Below are positions 33,220-43,129 of a stretch of 64,000 nucleotides of DNA, piece after piece (position 1 is the first letter of the stretch; each line of letters begins with the position of its first letter). Source of the stretch: Glaciozyma antarctica PI12 (taxonomy: Eukaryota; Basidiomycota; Microbotryomycetes; Kriegeriales; Camptobasidiaceae); NCBI GenBank assembly GCA_002917775.1, contig KZ627153.1:1067638-1131637 (forward strand). The letters are read 5' to 3'. The position numbers were made by a program, and so were the translations under genes. The notes beneath the pieces are model-generated. The model saw only the letters and a list, made by a program, of their open reading frames with translations, had not been told where the DNA came from and ran no database searches.

Positions 33220-34218
33220 TCATTTCCTCCCCGTCCTAATCTTCTCCTCCTTCTCCCTCCTCCTCGCCAAGCTCTCCCTCGGCCTCATCCTCCCCGCCCT
33301 CCCCCCCTCATCACTCCTCGTGAAATCGGGATGGGACCAGCCGTGATATCCTTTCAGCGGAGCTCCGGGAGCGAGGAGGGAGGAGAGAGAGGGGCTGGGG
33401 AGTCGGGTGAATCCGTACTGCGTGAGAGGGTTAGTGAGCGTTTGATTGGAACGCGAGCGTGGGGGTGGGGGAGAGGGAGGAATGGGCGGAGGGAAAGGGA
33501 GGGACGAACGATGTTGAGCTGACGACTGCGAGGAGGGTTAGCGGGGAGCTGAGAGGGAATAGGGAAGAGCGTACGTGAAGCTCGCGTAGTTGCTGTGTCC
33601 ATACGTAGCGGGGAGGACCTCATTCTTGAACCTCGGGTTCGTATGCGCCACAAGGAACGCCGTCCCACTCTCGCTGCACCTCATCAGCTCCTTCCCCGCG
33701 CAAAAGAGAGGGAGCGAGGACGAACTCCCAACGAAGGACATCACAGTTCCTCTCTTCGTGAGCGAGGAGGTTACGGAGTTTGGCGATGAATGGGAGCTGA
33801 GAGCTCGAGGGTCCAATCTTGGAATTGGCCAGCGACATCGGTCAGCTGCAAGTCGTTCTGGGCGTGAAGGGACGTACGACGGGAGGGGAGACGGGAGGAG
33901 GAGGGAGGGAGGGAGGGATTGCGGTGAGGAGTTCTTGGATGCTGAGGGTTGAGGAGCTGGAGGTGGTACGACTGTGGAGGGGCGAAGGCGGGGTGTCCGG
34001 CGTCCAGGCGGCGCCCGTCACGGGCTGGTAGGGGTGGTACGCTGGGGCGTAGAGGGAGCTTTGAGGAGGAGGAGCGTAGTAGGAGAAGGGGCGTAGTAGG
34101 AGAAGGGGTGGGCAGGAGGAGAGGTAGAGTGGTACTGCCAGTCCGCCTGGGTCGGGTAGCTCAACGAGGGGAGATGAGCTGAGTCGTAGTCGAGGAGGAA
34201 AGAGTTGTTAGAGTTCAT
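33220..34218 (-). pseudogene. Minimal HSF-type DNA-binding protein, frame broken by a 17-bp duplication
   Basis: Spliced on minus, the exons give PFIAKLRNLLAHEE, VLRWDESGTAFLVAHTNPRF, KNEVLPATYGHSNYASFTRQ, LNIYGFTRL, and YHGWSHPDFTRSDEGG. This is an essentially complete heat-shock-factor DNA-binding domain (helix-turn-helix, recognition helix NYASFTRQLN). Introns are 48-75 nt with normal branch sites, including one between RQLNI and YGF. After the domain only a basic tail of about 40 residues remains to the TGA at 33220, with no coiled-coil trimerisation region, so it is an unusually small member. The N-terminal exon (MNSNNSFLLDYDSAHLPSLS, ATG at 34218) is out of frame with the remainder because cgtagtaggagaagggg is present twice in tandem (about 34074-34107). 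The downstream frame resumes as QSSLYAPAYHPYQPVTGAAW. Either a recent null allele or an assembly duplication. Confidence 0.7.
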
Positions 34219-34495
34219 CGCAAGTCGAAGCGAGGGCGGCTGAGTGCGAGATGAAGATATCCAAAGTCAACCTTCGCCCACCGAAATTCCCCTCGGAGCT
34301 CAGCCAAAGCTCACGGAACTCCCACTGAGCTCTTCTTCCGCTGCAGCAATGTAATTACCGCAAGGGGCTTGATCGCGCCTTCTGTGCGTCCAAGCGTTGT
34401 ACAGCTGACTTGAACAACAACTGCAGGTCCACAGGAGAGCCCAACTCCAGAATCAGAACGAACACGCGACAAAACTTGCAAGCCAGATTCCCCAC

Positions 34496-37400
34496 TCAAC
34501 ACCCCTTTGGCATCTCGACGCTCTCCACCAACCTCCCACACGATTTCTGCACGCGACAGCATCAGCTCCGAGCGAGAAAAAAAAAAAGGCGAAGCGAACG
34601 CACCCAAGCCCAAAACAGCTGCGTCTTGAGCTGCAGCACATCCTCCTTCCACAACGTCGTTCCCTTCGTCTGCTTCCTGAACTCCTCCGTCACTACTCCT
34701 CATCAGCTCGCTCCCCGCACGAACGAAGAGATGAAAACGCACATTTCCAGCACCGCTCGACGTTCTCAATCGATGCGAAATCCGAGGCGATCTTGATGCA
34801 ATCCGCGAAATTACACACTTGGTGCGCACACCTGCTCCTGCGTCAGCTCCGCGTACGAGGAAGGGAGAGGAAGACGTACCCAGCAGGAATGAAGACGACC
34901 TGACCAGGCTTCTGCCAGATCCTCCAACTCACGACCCCCTTCTCCCTCCGCAGCTGTTCCCGCAATTCAACATCGAGGTACGTCTGCTGCACATGAATCG
35001 GGCTACCACCTCATCAGCACCTCTCCGCGAAAAAATAAGAGCGGAACGGGCCTCACTCGTCGTTCGCTCTTCTCAACTCCTCCGCCGACGTCATTCCCAT
35101 CCTCCGCGCCTCGAGCTCATGCAGGAAATCGCGAATCTACCCAAAGCGGTCAGTCGGTATTCCTGGAGGAAGAGCGAAGAACGCACCTTGTCGGAATCTT
35201 CGGCGCGGAACAAGTCCCAGGCTGCGACGCCGGGTTTACCGCCTGGGTCGGCGGCGGACCAGAGCATCACGTTCACCGCTGCGAGGGGGTTAGTGCGAGA
35301 TGGGAGGAGGGAGGGGACGACGGACCATCTGCGACGTCCTGCGAGAGCGTCACAGCGGGTTAGCAATCGCGTGCGAATCGAGGAGAGAGAGCGTACCACT
35401 GCGAGAGAGTGGTCAGCGGCAGCGAGGTAAGGAGAGAGGGAGAACGTACTGTGAAGTTTCGTAGAGCCGTTCCCTCCCGGCTGGTCGTTGGAGACTTGGG
35501 AGAAGTAGCCCTTGGGTCCGAGATCGGGCGGGTTCGAGTTGATAGGAGCGTGCGAAGCGATGTTGAGGACTCCGTCGCGGCGAGTGACTGAGCCGACGGG
35601 GATGGCGTTCATGAACTGCGCTTCCGTCGTTAGTCGCGCGCCTCCGAGGGAGAGAAGACGTACGTCGTCGAATAGCGCTGGAAAGGAACTCTTGAAATCC
35701 GTCGTCGAAGGCCAGTCCTACTCCTCCTCATCAGCGCCACCCTCTCGAGCGAAGCGGAAGAACGCACCTTGATCTTCTCACTCGACCCATCTCAAACGCC
35801 TCCTCCTCCCAAACGTCTCGAAGAACTCCCTCACCGTCGCAGCCCTCGGCGTCCCCTCGATATTCGAAACGATCGTACAGCTCATCTCCCCAAACTGTTC
35901 GATAAAGTACCCCGGCGTCCAATCGAGCTTCACGCGATTCCCGTCGTTGATATCCACCAACATCGGTTCGCCTCGGGACCAGAGAGCGTGGAACAGCGCT
36001 GCGGGAGAGTGAGGAGAGGAGGAACGGGGGTCGTAGGAGCGAGGGTCGAGGTGCTGGACTGGGATGGAGAGGTAGGGTCGTCCTGGTTCGGCGGGGTCGG
36101 TGAATTGGTGTGGGAGAAGAGCGTAGTAGGATTTAAGGAGTTTGTCGTCCAGCTCGAGCATAGGCGCCTCGGGGAACTGCTCGATCCACGCTTTCATCTC
36201 CTCGACCATCCGCTCGAGTTCCAACACGTCCATCCTCGTGAGCCTCACGAAATCTCCCAACCTATGCCCCTTCGCCTCCGCCACCGTCCTCCCCCTCACG
36301 CAAATCGCCAACCTCTTCTCCCTCTCACTCCCTCCCCCCCACCTCTCCTAGCCGCCCGACCTCCTTCGCACAATCATGGCATACCTCCCTCCCACAGCAT
36401 CGGCAGATCCAGCTCCCACACGCTATCGCAGTGAGGCAGAGATCGCACGTCGTCCGCTCGCCCAACCACGCCTTGATCCTCACCGCCTTCCTCGCATGCT
36501 CTAACTCCTCCTCCATCGTCCCTTTCTCCAACAACACCCTCCCCACCGCCGTCCTCAACCTCACCGCCATCTCCGCTCCGAACGGCTCATTATACTCCGT
36601 CGGAAAGATAGGCGACTCGTCCTTTTCGAGAGTCGGGACGAACGTTGGAGGACGAAGGACGGGGTCGACGGGGAGGGGGAAGGAGCGGAGGAATCGGAAG
36701 GAACACCCGTGGGCGGCTTGGCGAGCTACGCATTGGTGGCATTTGACGGCGGTTTTGAGGAGCGTAGAGGTGCAGTAGCCCGTTTGGAGCCAGTAGCCGA
36801 GGGGAGCGGAAGGAGGGGCGGGGGCGGAGGGAAGAGCGGGGGCGGAGGGTCGGGAGGGGGCGGGGCTGGCGAAGCGGCTTGGGATGTCGGAGACTGTGGA
36901 GAAAGGTTAGTGGTGGAGAAGGTCGTGAGCGAAGAGACGTACGAGGGGAGGATTGGCGGGAGGCGCTGGCTGCAGCTGCGTCGGGCATCAAGTCGTCCAC
37001 GTCATCTGCCGTCTCAGCGTACGAGACCCTCCCGCGCTTGCGCCTTGTTCCACGCTCCTCCGGCTCCTCCTCCTTGATCACCTCCCTCCCCTTCCCCTTC
37101 CCCTCCAACCTCGTCACCACCTCCTCACTCTCCCTCTTCGTCGGCGCCGACCAAAGCGCGCTAACGACCTCCTCGTCCTCCGAGCTACTTCCTCCCATCT
37201 CATCGTCACTCGGCGCTTCGATACGACGGCTGGGCTGCTGATGCGCCGTGGGGAAGGGGAACCTCCAGCTGCCGGTTAGGGTGGGAGTGGCGGAGGCGGC
37301 GCGAGGGGGGACAAAGGAGAAGGAGTTCGAGACGGGTTGGGAGCGGGAGAGGCGCGATGGGGGATCGGCGTAGGGGAAAGAGGAGGTCGAGGGAGCGGGG

Positions 37401-37904
37401 AGCTGGAAGGGAGTTAGCGACGCTTGGAGAGGATCGAGAGCGGGGTAACGCACGATAGCTACGCCGTTCTGTCTCTCCAAGTTCGTGGTAGGAGCTGTTG
37501 ACTCGTCCATGTTGACGTCCATCGACTGGGTGGGAGGTGGGTTCGACTCGGGGCGGGGAGCTGCAAACAACGGCTTGCTGGCGAGCGGAAGAACCTGCAG
37601 GTAAACAGGCTCGTTAGGTCCTCGCACCGAACCCTCGAGCAGGCTCTGCAAGGCGTACCGAGTCCACGGCAGCAGCTCCTCCAGCAGCGAGCTCCATCCT
37701 GCCTTCCTGCTCCTCCTCAGCGCCGGCCGCCGGTACCGTCTGATCCACCTCCATCGCATCCGTTCCCTCCCCAAGTACTGTGCGTAGGTCGGCGGCGGGC
37801 GGGACGAGGGAGAGACGAGAGGCGGAGAGAGCTGGTGCTGGGGGAGCGGCAAGAGGCGCGGGCTCAGGCGGACCTCCACCGAATGGGAAGGCGAAGGGGT
37901 TCAT
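34496..37904 (-). CDS. KDM3-type JmjC histone demethylase
   Basis: JmjC enzymes use Fe(II) and 2-oxoglutarate; KDM3 members remove mono- and di-methyl groups from histone H3 Lys9. The start is MNPFAFPFGGGPPEPAPLAA at 37904. A long low-complexity acidic/basic region follows. Cys-rich zinc segments come next: KCHQCVARQAAHGC (about 36720-36760) and CDLC, CRCCGREVCHDC (about 36370-36450). The JmjC core has KGYFSQVSNDQ, then the iron motif HxD as HMDVADAVNVMLW. AWDLFRAEDSDK and DPIHVQQTYLD follow, then FIPAGCAHQVCNFADCIKIA with the distal iron His. It ends WKSCGRLVESVEMPKGC at a TGA (34496). Many short introns. The Met codon of HMD is completed by a predicted 2-nt exon (35397-35398) between two ordinary introns. 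The family call is strong, and the catalytic residues I can see are present. Confidence 0.9.
35397..35398 (-). other. Predicted 2-nucleotide micro-exon (TG)
   Basis: Read on minus: CTTCACA|gtacgttctc...gctgacc...tcgcag|TG|gtacgctctc...ttgctaac...tcgcag|GACGTCGCAGATG. The flanking introns are 51 and 58 nt with normal donor, branch and acceptor. Only inclusion of TG keeps the frame and restores the HMDVADAVN iron-binding motif. Confidence 0.65.
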
Positions 37905-38208
37905 TCTTGAGCGTTTGCTGGGCTTGCTGAGGACCTTGTGCAGCAGCTGAGGTGTGGTGAGAGCGAGAGAGGCGTTCAGGCCGTCGTCGTCGACTTGTCA
38001 CTCTTCCTCCTCCTTCACGCTCGCGGTTCGGTGCTGGCTTGAATCCCTGCTTTGGACCATGTGGAGGTCTTCAAGTACGCCCGATCCCCTCTACTCGGCT
38101 GGATAGTCGGCTGGCGAGGCGCTTGCTGACCTCTTCTCCCCCTTGCAGCTCCCATCGCCGCGAACGCTCGCCCTCCCCTCCCACACTCCGCTCCCACCTC
38201 CCTTCAGC
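37905..38208. other. Divergent intergenic region
   Basis: 304 bases between the demethylase and F-box copy F ATGs. It includes a probable leader of copy F (tgctgacctcttctcccccttgcag near 38126-38150). No other signal. Confidence 0.5.
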
Positions 38209-39223
38209 ATGTCAGCCGCACAGTCCGCTCCTCCCGAAATCCTCCTGGAGATCTTCACCCTCGCCGGTTATCGCAGGCCTCTCGACCGCATTTCCCCTCG
38301 AAACGCTACCCTCCGCGCCGCCGCTCTGGTCTGTCGATCCTGGACAAGGACGGCGCAGGCTGTCTTGTGGCGAGACGTTCGTTCTTGTGTATGAGCACAA
38401 AGTGAAGGCTTTCGTGGCTGCCTCAACTGCAGGAGTGGGCGGGAACACGGTGGCTCTGGAGCTCAACGGAGAGTGGGGGATGAGGTCGGAGCAGGCAGCT
38501 GAAGCTATCGCGACATGTTCAGGGCTTTCGAAGCTTGTCCTGACTGTCCTTCCGAACCTCTCGCGGTCGCTGATGTACCTTCCCGCGCTGACAGGTGAGT
38601 CGCTACTCTCGCTGCCGGTGACTTCTAGCTGAGCCTTGACGCCACAGATCTCAAGACACTCGAGTTGAACAAGTGCTGGTTCAAGAAGGACAGGCATCCT
38701 CTTTCTCCCTTCGCCTTCCGACTCTCCCACCTCGCCTTCCACTGCGCCCCGGAAGACGCCACGTGGCCGACTCCGTACCTCGAGCTCTTCCTGCAGTCTT
38801 CCATCACCACTTTCCACTTTCCTCTCGACGGCACCTCGTTCTCAATTCTCTTCGAACTGCCGGCGATCGCCCTCACCATCACTACGCTTCACCTCGACGG
38901 CCACCTCTGGGACGCGACCCTTCCTCCAGCGCTGCTCCTCCCTGCGGCATCTACATATCTCCCACCCAAACGCACAGATCTTTGATTATCTTCCAGGTCC
39001 AATCGAGACGTGGACGTACTGGTATTCCAGCTCCTCCGGACCGTCAGCGGTGGAGCGAGCTCTGGAGATTTTGCAAGGGAACGGCCTGGCGGTGTCGAAT
39101 CTGCGCAAGCTGGCGTTCTCGTTCATTAGCGCTGCACGGGCGAGGCAGATTCCGTCGTTGGGGAATCTCAAGGGGGAGTGTGAGAGTCGCGGAATCGAGC
39201 TCATTTTTGGGAGGAGGGCTTGA
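38209..39223 (+). pseudogene. F-box protein (copy F), two apparent frameshifts
   Basis: MSAAQSAPPEILLEIFTLAG and LRAAALVCRSWTRTAQAVLW form the F-box. The frame then stops at 38392-38394, while the next frame continues as VYEHKVKAFVAASTAGVGGN. One extra T in gttcgttcttg (about 38378-38390) explains the shift. An intron near 38594-38647 is normal and leads to DLKTLELNKCWFKKDRHPLS. A second shift near 38920 moves to QRCSSLRHLHISHPNAQIFD, which runs to the family end GECESRGIELIFGRRA at 39221-39223. The conserved text on both sides of each shift argues for recent indels, real or from sequencing. Confidence 0.65.
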
Positions 39224-39729
39224 CGCGGGAGGGAGTGCGGAGGACGGAGGTGCGTTCTCTTCTTGGACGCAGGCTGAATGATTAGCTAACGATGTACGTT
39301 TCTCAGGGTTTTACTTCGATGGGGAAGGCGTAGTCGGCTTGCTTGTGATGGATCACCTTTCGAGGAAGGACTCGACGCGGCTCTGATACTGCTCACAAGA
39401 TCGCAACCGCTTACTCGCTACGAAAAGCCCTGTCCTATGAAGTGCTTCACGAACCTAAAATCCCTGCCGGTTCCGGACTGGCTTCGCAGAGTCCAAACGC
39501 CGCGGAGACTTCGAGCCCAAGCGGTCTCGGTCTTTCTCTCCTTCTACTTCCCGGTCGCTGAAATTGAAAATGGCTACCTCCGGCCACAAAGAGCTCCGAG
39601 CTCCTCGCCGCCGAGCTCACCAAGTCCCTCGAAACAATCCTCGCTGCCGACGTTCTCCCCTCGCTCAACGACCCATCGCCGGCTCCCTTCGGTCCTCCCA
39701 CGCTTCCTTCCCACGAGCTTGCTTCCGCC
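39224..39729 (+). other. Upstream region of O-methyltransferase, start exon unresolved
   Basis: From about 39590 the frame already reads like protein (SSELLAAELTKSLETILAAD) and joins the methyltransferase frame, but no ATG opens it. An ATG at 39570 is in another frame. A small upstream exon with an acceptor at about 39591 (ccacaaag), or a 1-nt error, would explain this. Confidence 0.5.
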
Positions 39730-41361
39730 ATGTCGGTAGCGATGGCTGCTAGCGAGCAGATTCAGGCGACTCTGGCTGGGCCGGAGCACGCACTTTCGTC
39801 GGCGCTCGAGGTGAGTACGAAGAGTCGGTCGAGAGCAAGCTGACCTCGGTGATCGAGCAGTTCCACGTTCCAGCCTGTCTTAGGGTCGCCATCGAGGCTC
39901 ACGTTGTCGAGGCGATTCGGGAGGCTGGCGGACAAGGAGCGCACGTCGAAGAGATCGCCAAGTCGAGCAGCGTCGAGCGGTCGAAGCTTGGTGTGTCCTC
40001 ATCTCCACCCTCTCTCCCTATAGAACTAACGTCAGCTCACAGCGAGAGTTCTACGCCTCCTCGCTTCTCACCACATCTTCCGCGAGGTCGCTCCCGACGT
40101 CTTTGCGAACAACGCTCCCAGCTCGGCGCTCGACACTGGACGCTCGGTCGCTGAGCTCAAGAGGTGCGCTCCTCTCGCTATCCATTATGCTGAGCTGACG
40201 TCCTCACTCAGAGACCCAAATTTCTACGCCGGCACAAACGGCTTCGCAGCTCTCATCGCGCACATGCGCGTCGCATCCTCTTCTCCCGTCCTCTCGACTA
40301 ACCCCTCCACAGTGCAGACGAAGGCTTCAAGTCCTCCGCCTACCTCGCCGAAGTACTCCTCTCGCCCAATACCTCGCAATTGTTCTCTCCGACGCAGACC
40401 GCCTTCAACATCGCCTACCAGTTCGACGAGACGGCGTTCGAGTGGCTTGCGAAACCGGGGAACGAGCATCGTCTCGTCCGCTTTGGTGTCGCGATGAAGG
40501 CTGTTTCGTCGATGGAGGGACAGGGGGAGAATTATGAACGGTGAGTATTTCGCGAGAGCGTGGTTGTTGGGGCTGACGGCGTTTGGACAGGCTTCGATTG
40601 GCAGAAGCGCCCGGCTGGATCTACCGTCGTCGATGTTGGAGGTGGCGTCGGATCAGTCTCCCTCGTCCTTGCGAAGCATTTTCCTGAGCTCAAGATCGTC
40701 GTCCAAGACCGTCACGAGGTTATCGAGGGCGAAGCGAAAGCGGTGCGTTCCACCTCGCTCGCCGAGCCCCTTCGCAAACTGACGCTTCTCTCGCAGGTTT
40801 GGACGAACGACAACCCCGACGCTCTCAGCTCTGGCCAAGTCGCGCTGCAAGTTCACGACTTCTTCACTCCGCAGCCCATCCTCGGCGCCAGCGTCTGTCT
40901 ACTTGCTTCGCGCGATCATGTGCGTCCCATCCTCTGCCTCCCATGTCGGCTTGCGCTAATTCATTAAAGCCACGACTGGCCCGAGCCCGAAGCTATCATC
41001 ATCCTCCGCCAGCTCACCAAAGCCGCCAGCTCGACCTCCCGCCTCGTCATCATCGAGCACGTCCTCCGCCACCTCGCATCCAGCCCCAAAGGCGAGCCCG
41101 ATACCAACTCACCGCCCTTACCTCTCCTTAAGCATCTCGGGAATACGATGCCCTACAAGCTGGACCTCGTGCGCCTCTTCTCTCCAGCGAATCGAACCCA
41201 CCTCACGCAAATCGCAGCAAATGATGACGCTGATGAACGCGCAGGAGATGACTTATGTTCAGTTCGTCGATCTGGCGGGCAAGGCGGGGTGGGAGGTTGA
41301 GGAGGCGTTTATCGATCGCAGCGGGGGGTTCTCGCAGTTGGTGTTTAGGAAGAAGGAGTAG
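39730..41361 (+). CDS. SAM-dependent O-methyltransferase (Methyltransf_2 type)
   Basis: It transfers a methyl group from S-adenosylmethionine to a hydroxyl, typically of small aromatic or polyketide compounds in fungi. The first in-frame Met is MSVAMAASEQIQATLAGPEH (39730), although coding probably begins upstream. A winged-helix dimerisation part follows: FHVPACLRVAIEAHVVEAIR, then EEIAKSSSVERSKLARVLRL, then HHIFREVAPDVFANN. The SAM pocket is STVVDVGGGVGSVSLVLAKH followed by FPELKIVVQDR. Later motifs are SRLVIIEHVL and, after the last intron, QMMTLMNAQEMTYVQFVDLA. It ends FSQLVFRKKE at a TAG (41359-41361). Six or so introns of about 50 nt, all joints in frame. No polyketide or other secondary-metabolism genes flank it, so the substrate is unknown. 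Confidence 0.88.
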
Positions 41362-42113
41362 GAGGGCGAGGGGCTTGCAGCTTGATCAGTAACTGAGATG
41401 GAGCGTCAGAGTCGACGCAGAGCGGGAGAGAGAACTTGAAGGCTGAGCTGAGGTGTAGCTCCGAGCTGAAGGGACTGAAGTGGCGGAAGATGAGCAGTGC
41501 TCGCTGCCGAGACGCTTCGCTTTCAGTTTCGGCGCGAAAAGGACGAGCAAGGGTCGGGGACGCTGATCCTGCGCTGATGAAATTCCGACGTCGAGGCGTC
41601 TGCACTGGCGGATACTTCGTACTCGGCTTGGGAAAACAGGAAGTGAGAATTTCGCATTGGTTTGGTAGGGAAGGAACGCAGGGGACAAGCCCGAAGATGC
41701 GCTTAATGTGCGAAGGCTGGAGTTGAGTACACGTTTGAGCATTAGAAGGGGTGGCGTCGGGAGGCGTGATATGAAGCGTGCGAGGAAGTTCGTGCGAACG
41801 GAGTGGCGGAGAGCGCAGGCGTCGATCGAGCGGCGACGGCGTTGGAGGACGAAGCTTGGTCGCGTGCAAGCTCTGTATTAGTCGTCGAAGTTTTGGTGCG
41901 ATGCGCAGCGGGGCCTTTGCGTACCCTGGCGATTCGAGCAACATTCTCGATTGCGAGCAAGCGGAAGCTCCCTCCTCCCCTCTCCCAACTCAGTCTCCAA
42001 AGTTCACGTCCCCGCAGCTGCAGAAATGGCAAGCCAAACAGACGTCAGCTCCGTCCAAGCACCTTCCCACGATGCGGGAGGCTCACCTCAAACAAGCGCT
42101 TCGAGCTCCCACC
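41362..42113. other. Intergenic between convergent genes
   Basis: Lies between the 3' ends of the methyltransferase and F-box copy G. Open frames on both strands show no recognisable protein. Confidence 0.45.
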
Positions 42114-43129
42114 TCAATCCTCCCCCTCCAAGACCCACTCGATTCCTCGCGCCTGGCACTCCCGGCTAAGATCTCCACAGACAAATCCATTCCGCACCTT
42201 CCATGCAGAATACAGGACGGTTAACGTGCGTAGATTGGATAGCGAGGGCGGCGCCGATCGCAGGATGGCGAGTACTGTGACGGGGTCGAGGTCTACGCTC
42301 CACGAGTCCAAGCGCGCGTGGGTCCAACTCATCACGTTGAGCAACCAGGTGGAGTCCGACGCGGGAGGGATGATGCTGGAGAAGCAGCGCAAGGCGACGC
42401 ATGCCTCGAAGAAAGGACGAAGTGATTCGATTGGCGAGACGCTGCTGGGAGTCCTGATGAGTGCGAGAGAGGTTAGATTGGTAGGGAAAGTAATGAGCTG
42501 GGGTAAGGAGGTGTCGCAAAGGACGTCGTCGAGGGAGGTTTCGAGCGAAGTGAGAGTCGGTTGGAGGAGGGATGGGAGACCGATGGGCCAGCGATTGGGG
42601 TCGGAGTGGGTGGTAAAGGTGAGGTGGGAGAGAGTGAAGGCGAGCGTAGAAGGGTGTGNGCCGNNNNNNNNNNNNNNNNNNNNNNNNNNNNNNNNNNNNN
42701 NNNNNNNNNNNNNNNNNNNNNNNNNNNNNNNNNNNNNNNNNNNNNNNNNNNNNNNNNNNNNNNNNNNNNNNNNNNNNNNNNNNNNNNNNNNNNNNNNNNN
42801 NNNNNNNNNNNNNNNNNNNNNNNNNNNNNNNNNNNNNNNNNNNNNNNNNNNNNNNNNNNNNNNNNNNNNNNNNNNNNNNNNNNNNNNNNNNNNNNNNNNN
42901 NNNNNNNNNNNNNNNNNNNNNNNNNNNNNNNNNNNNNNNNNNNNNNNNNNNNNNNNNNNNNNNNNNNNNNNNNNNNNNNNNNNNNNNNNNNNNNNNNNNN
43001 NNNNNNNNNNNNNNNNNNNNNNNNNNNNNNNNNNNNNNNNNNNNNNNNNNNNNNNNNNNNNNNNNNNNNNNNNNNNNGGGTGAGAATATAGAGTAGGAGT
43101 TCGGTGGGGAGGGATTGGAGGGTAGTCGT
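42114..43129 (-). CDS. F-box protein (copy G), interrupted by an N gap; start codon apparently ACG
   Basis: The N-terminus reads TTLQSLPTELLLYILT up to the gap. Aligned to MPTIQSLPTEILLHILT of copy J, the initiator position is ACG (43129-43127), not ATG. After the gap the protein continues PNRWPIGLPSLLQPTLTSLE, LALIRTPSSVSPIESLRPFF, ALRCFSSIIPPASDSTWLLN and ends LSRECQARGIEWVLEGED, the family signature, at a TGA (42114-42116). The visible part is one open frame. 42320-42485 is identical, in inverse orientation, to 54809-54974 in copy I. It may be functional, may use a near-cognate start, or may be a pseudogene; the gap prevents a decision. Confidence 0.6.
42320..42485 (-). repeat. Inverted identical tract shared with 54809-54974
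   Basis: 166 bases match the reverse complement of 54809-54974 with no difference that I can see. Beyond 42320 the two copies diverge quickly. Beyond 42485 the partner is undetermined sequence. Confidence 0.85.
42658..43077. other. Assembly gap (N run) inside F-box copy G
   Basis: Undetermined bases preceded by one isolated N (42659) near the edge. The gap removes the middle of the gene. Confidence 0.99.
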
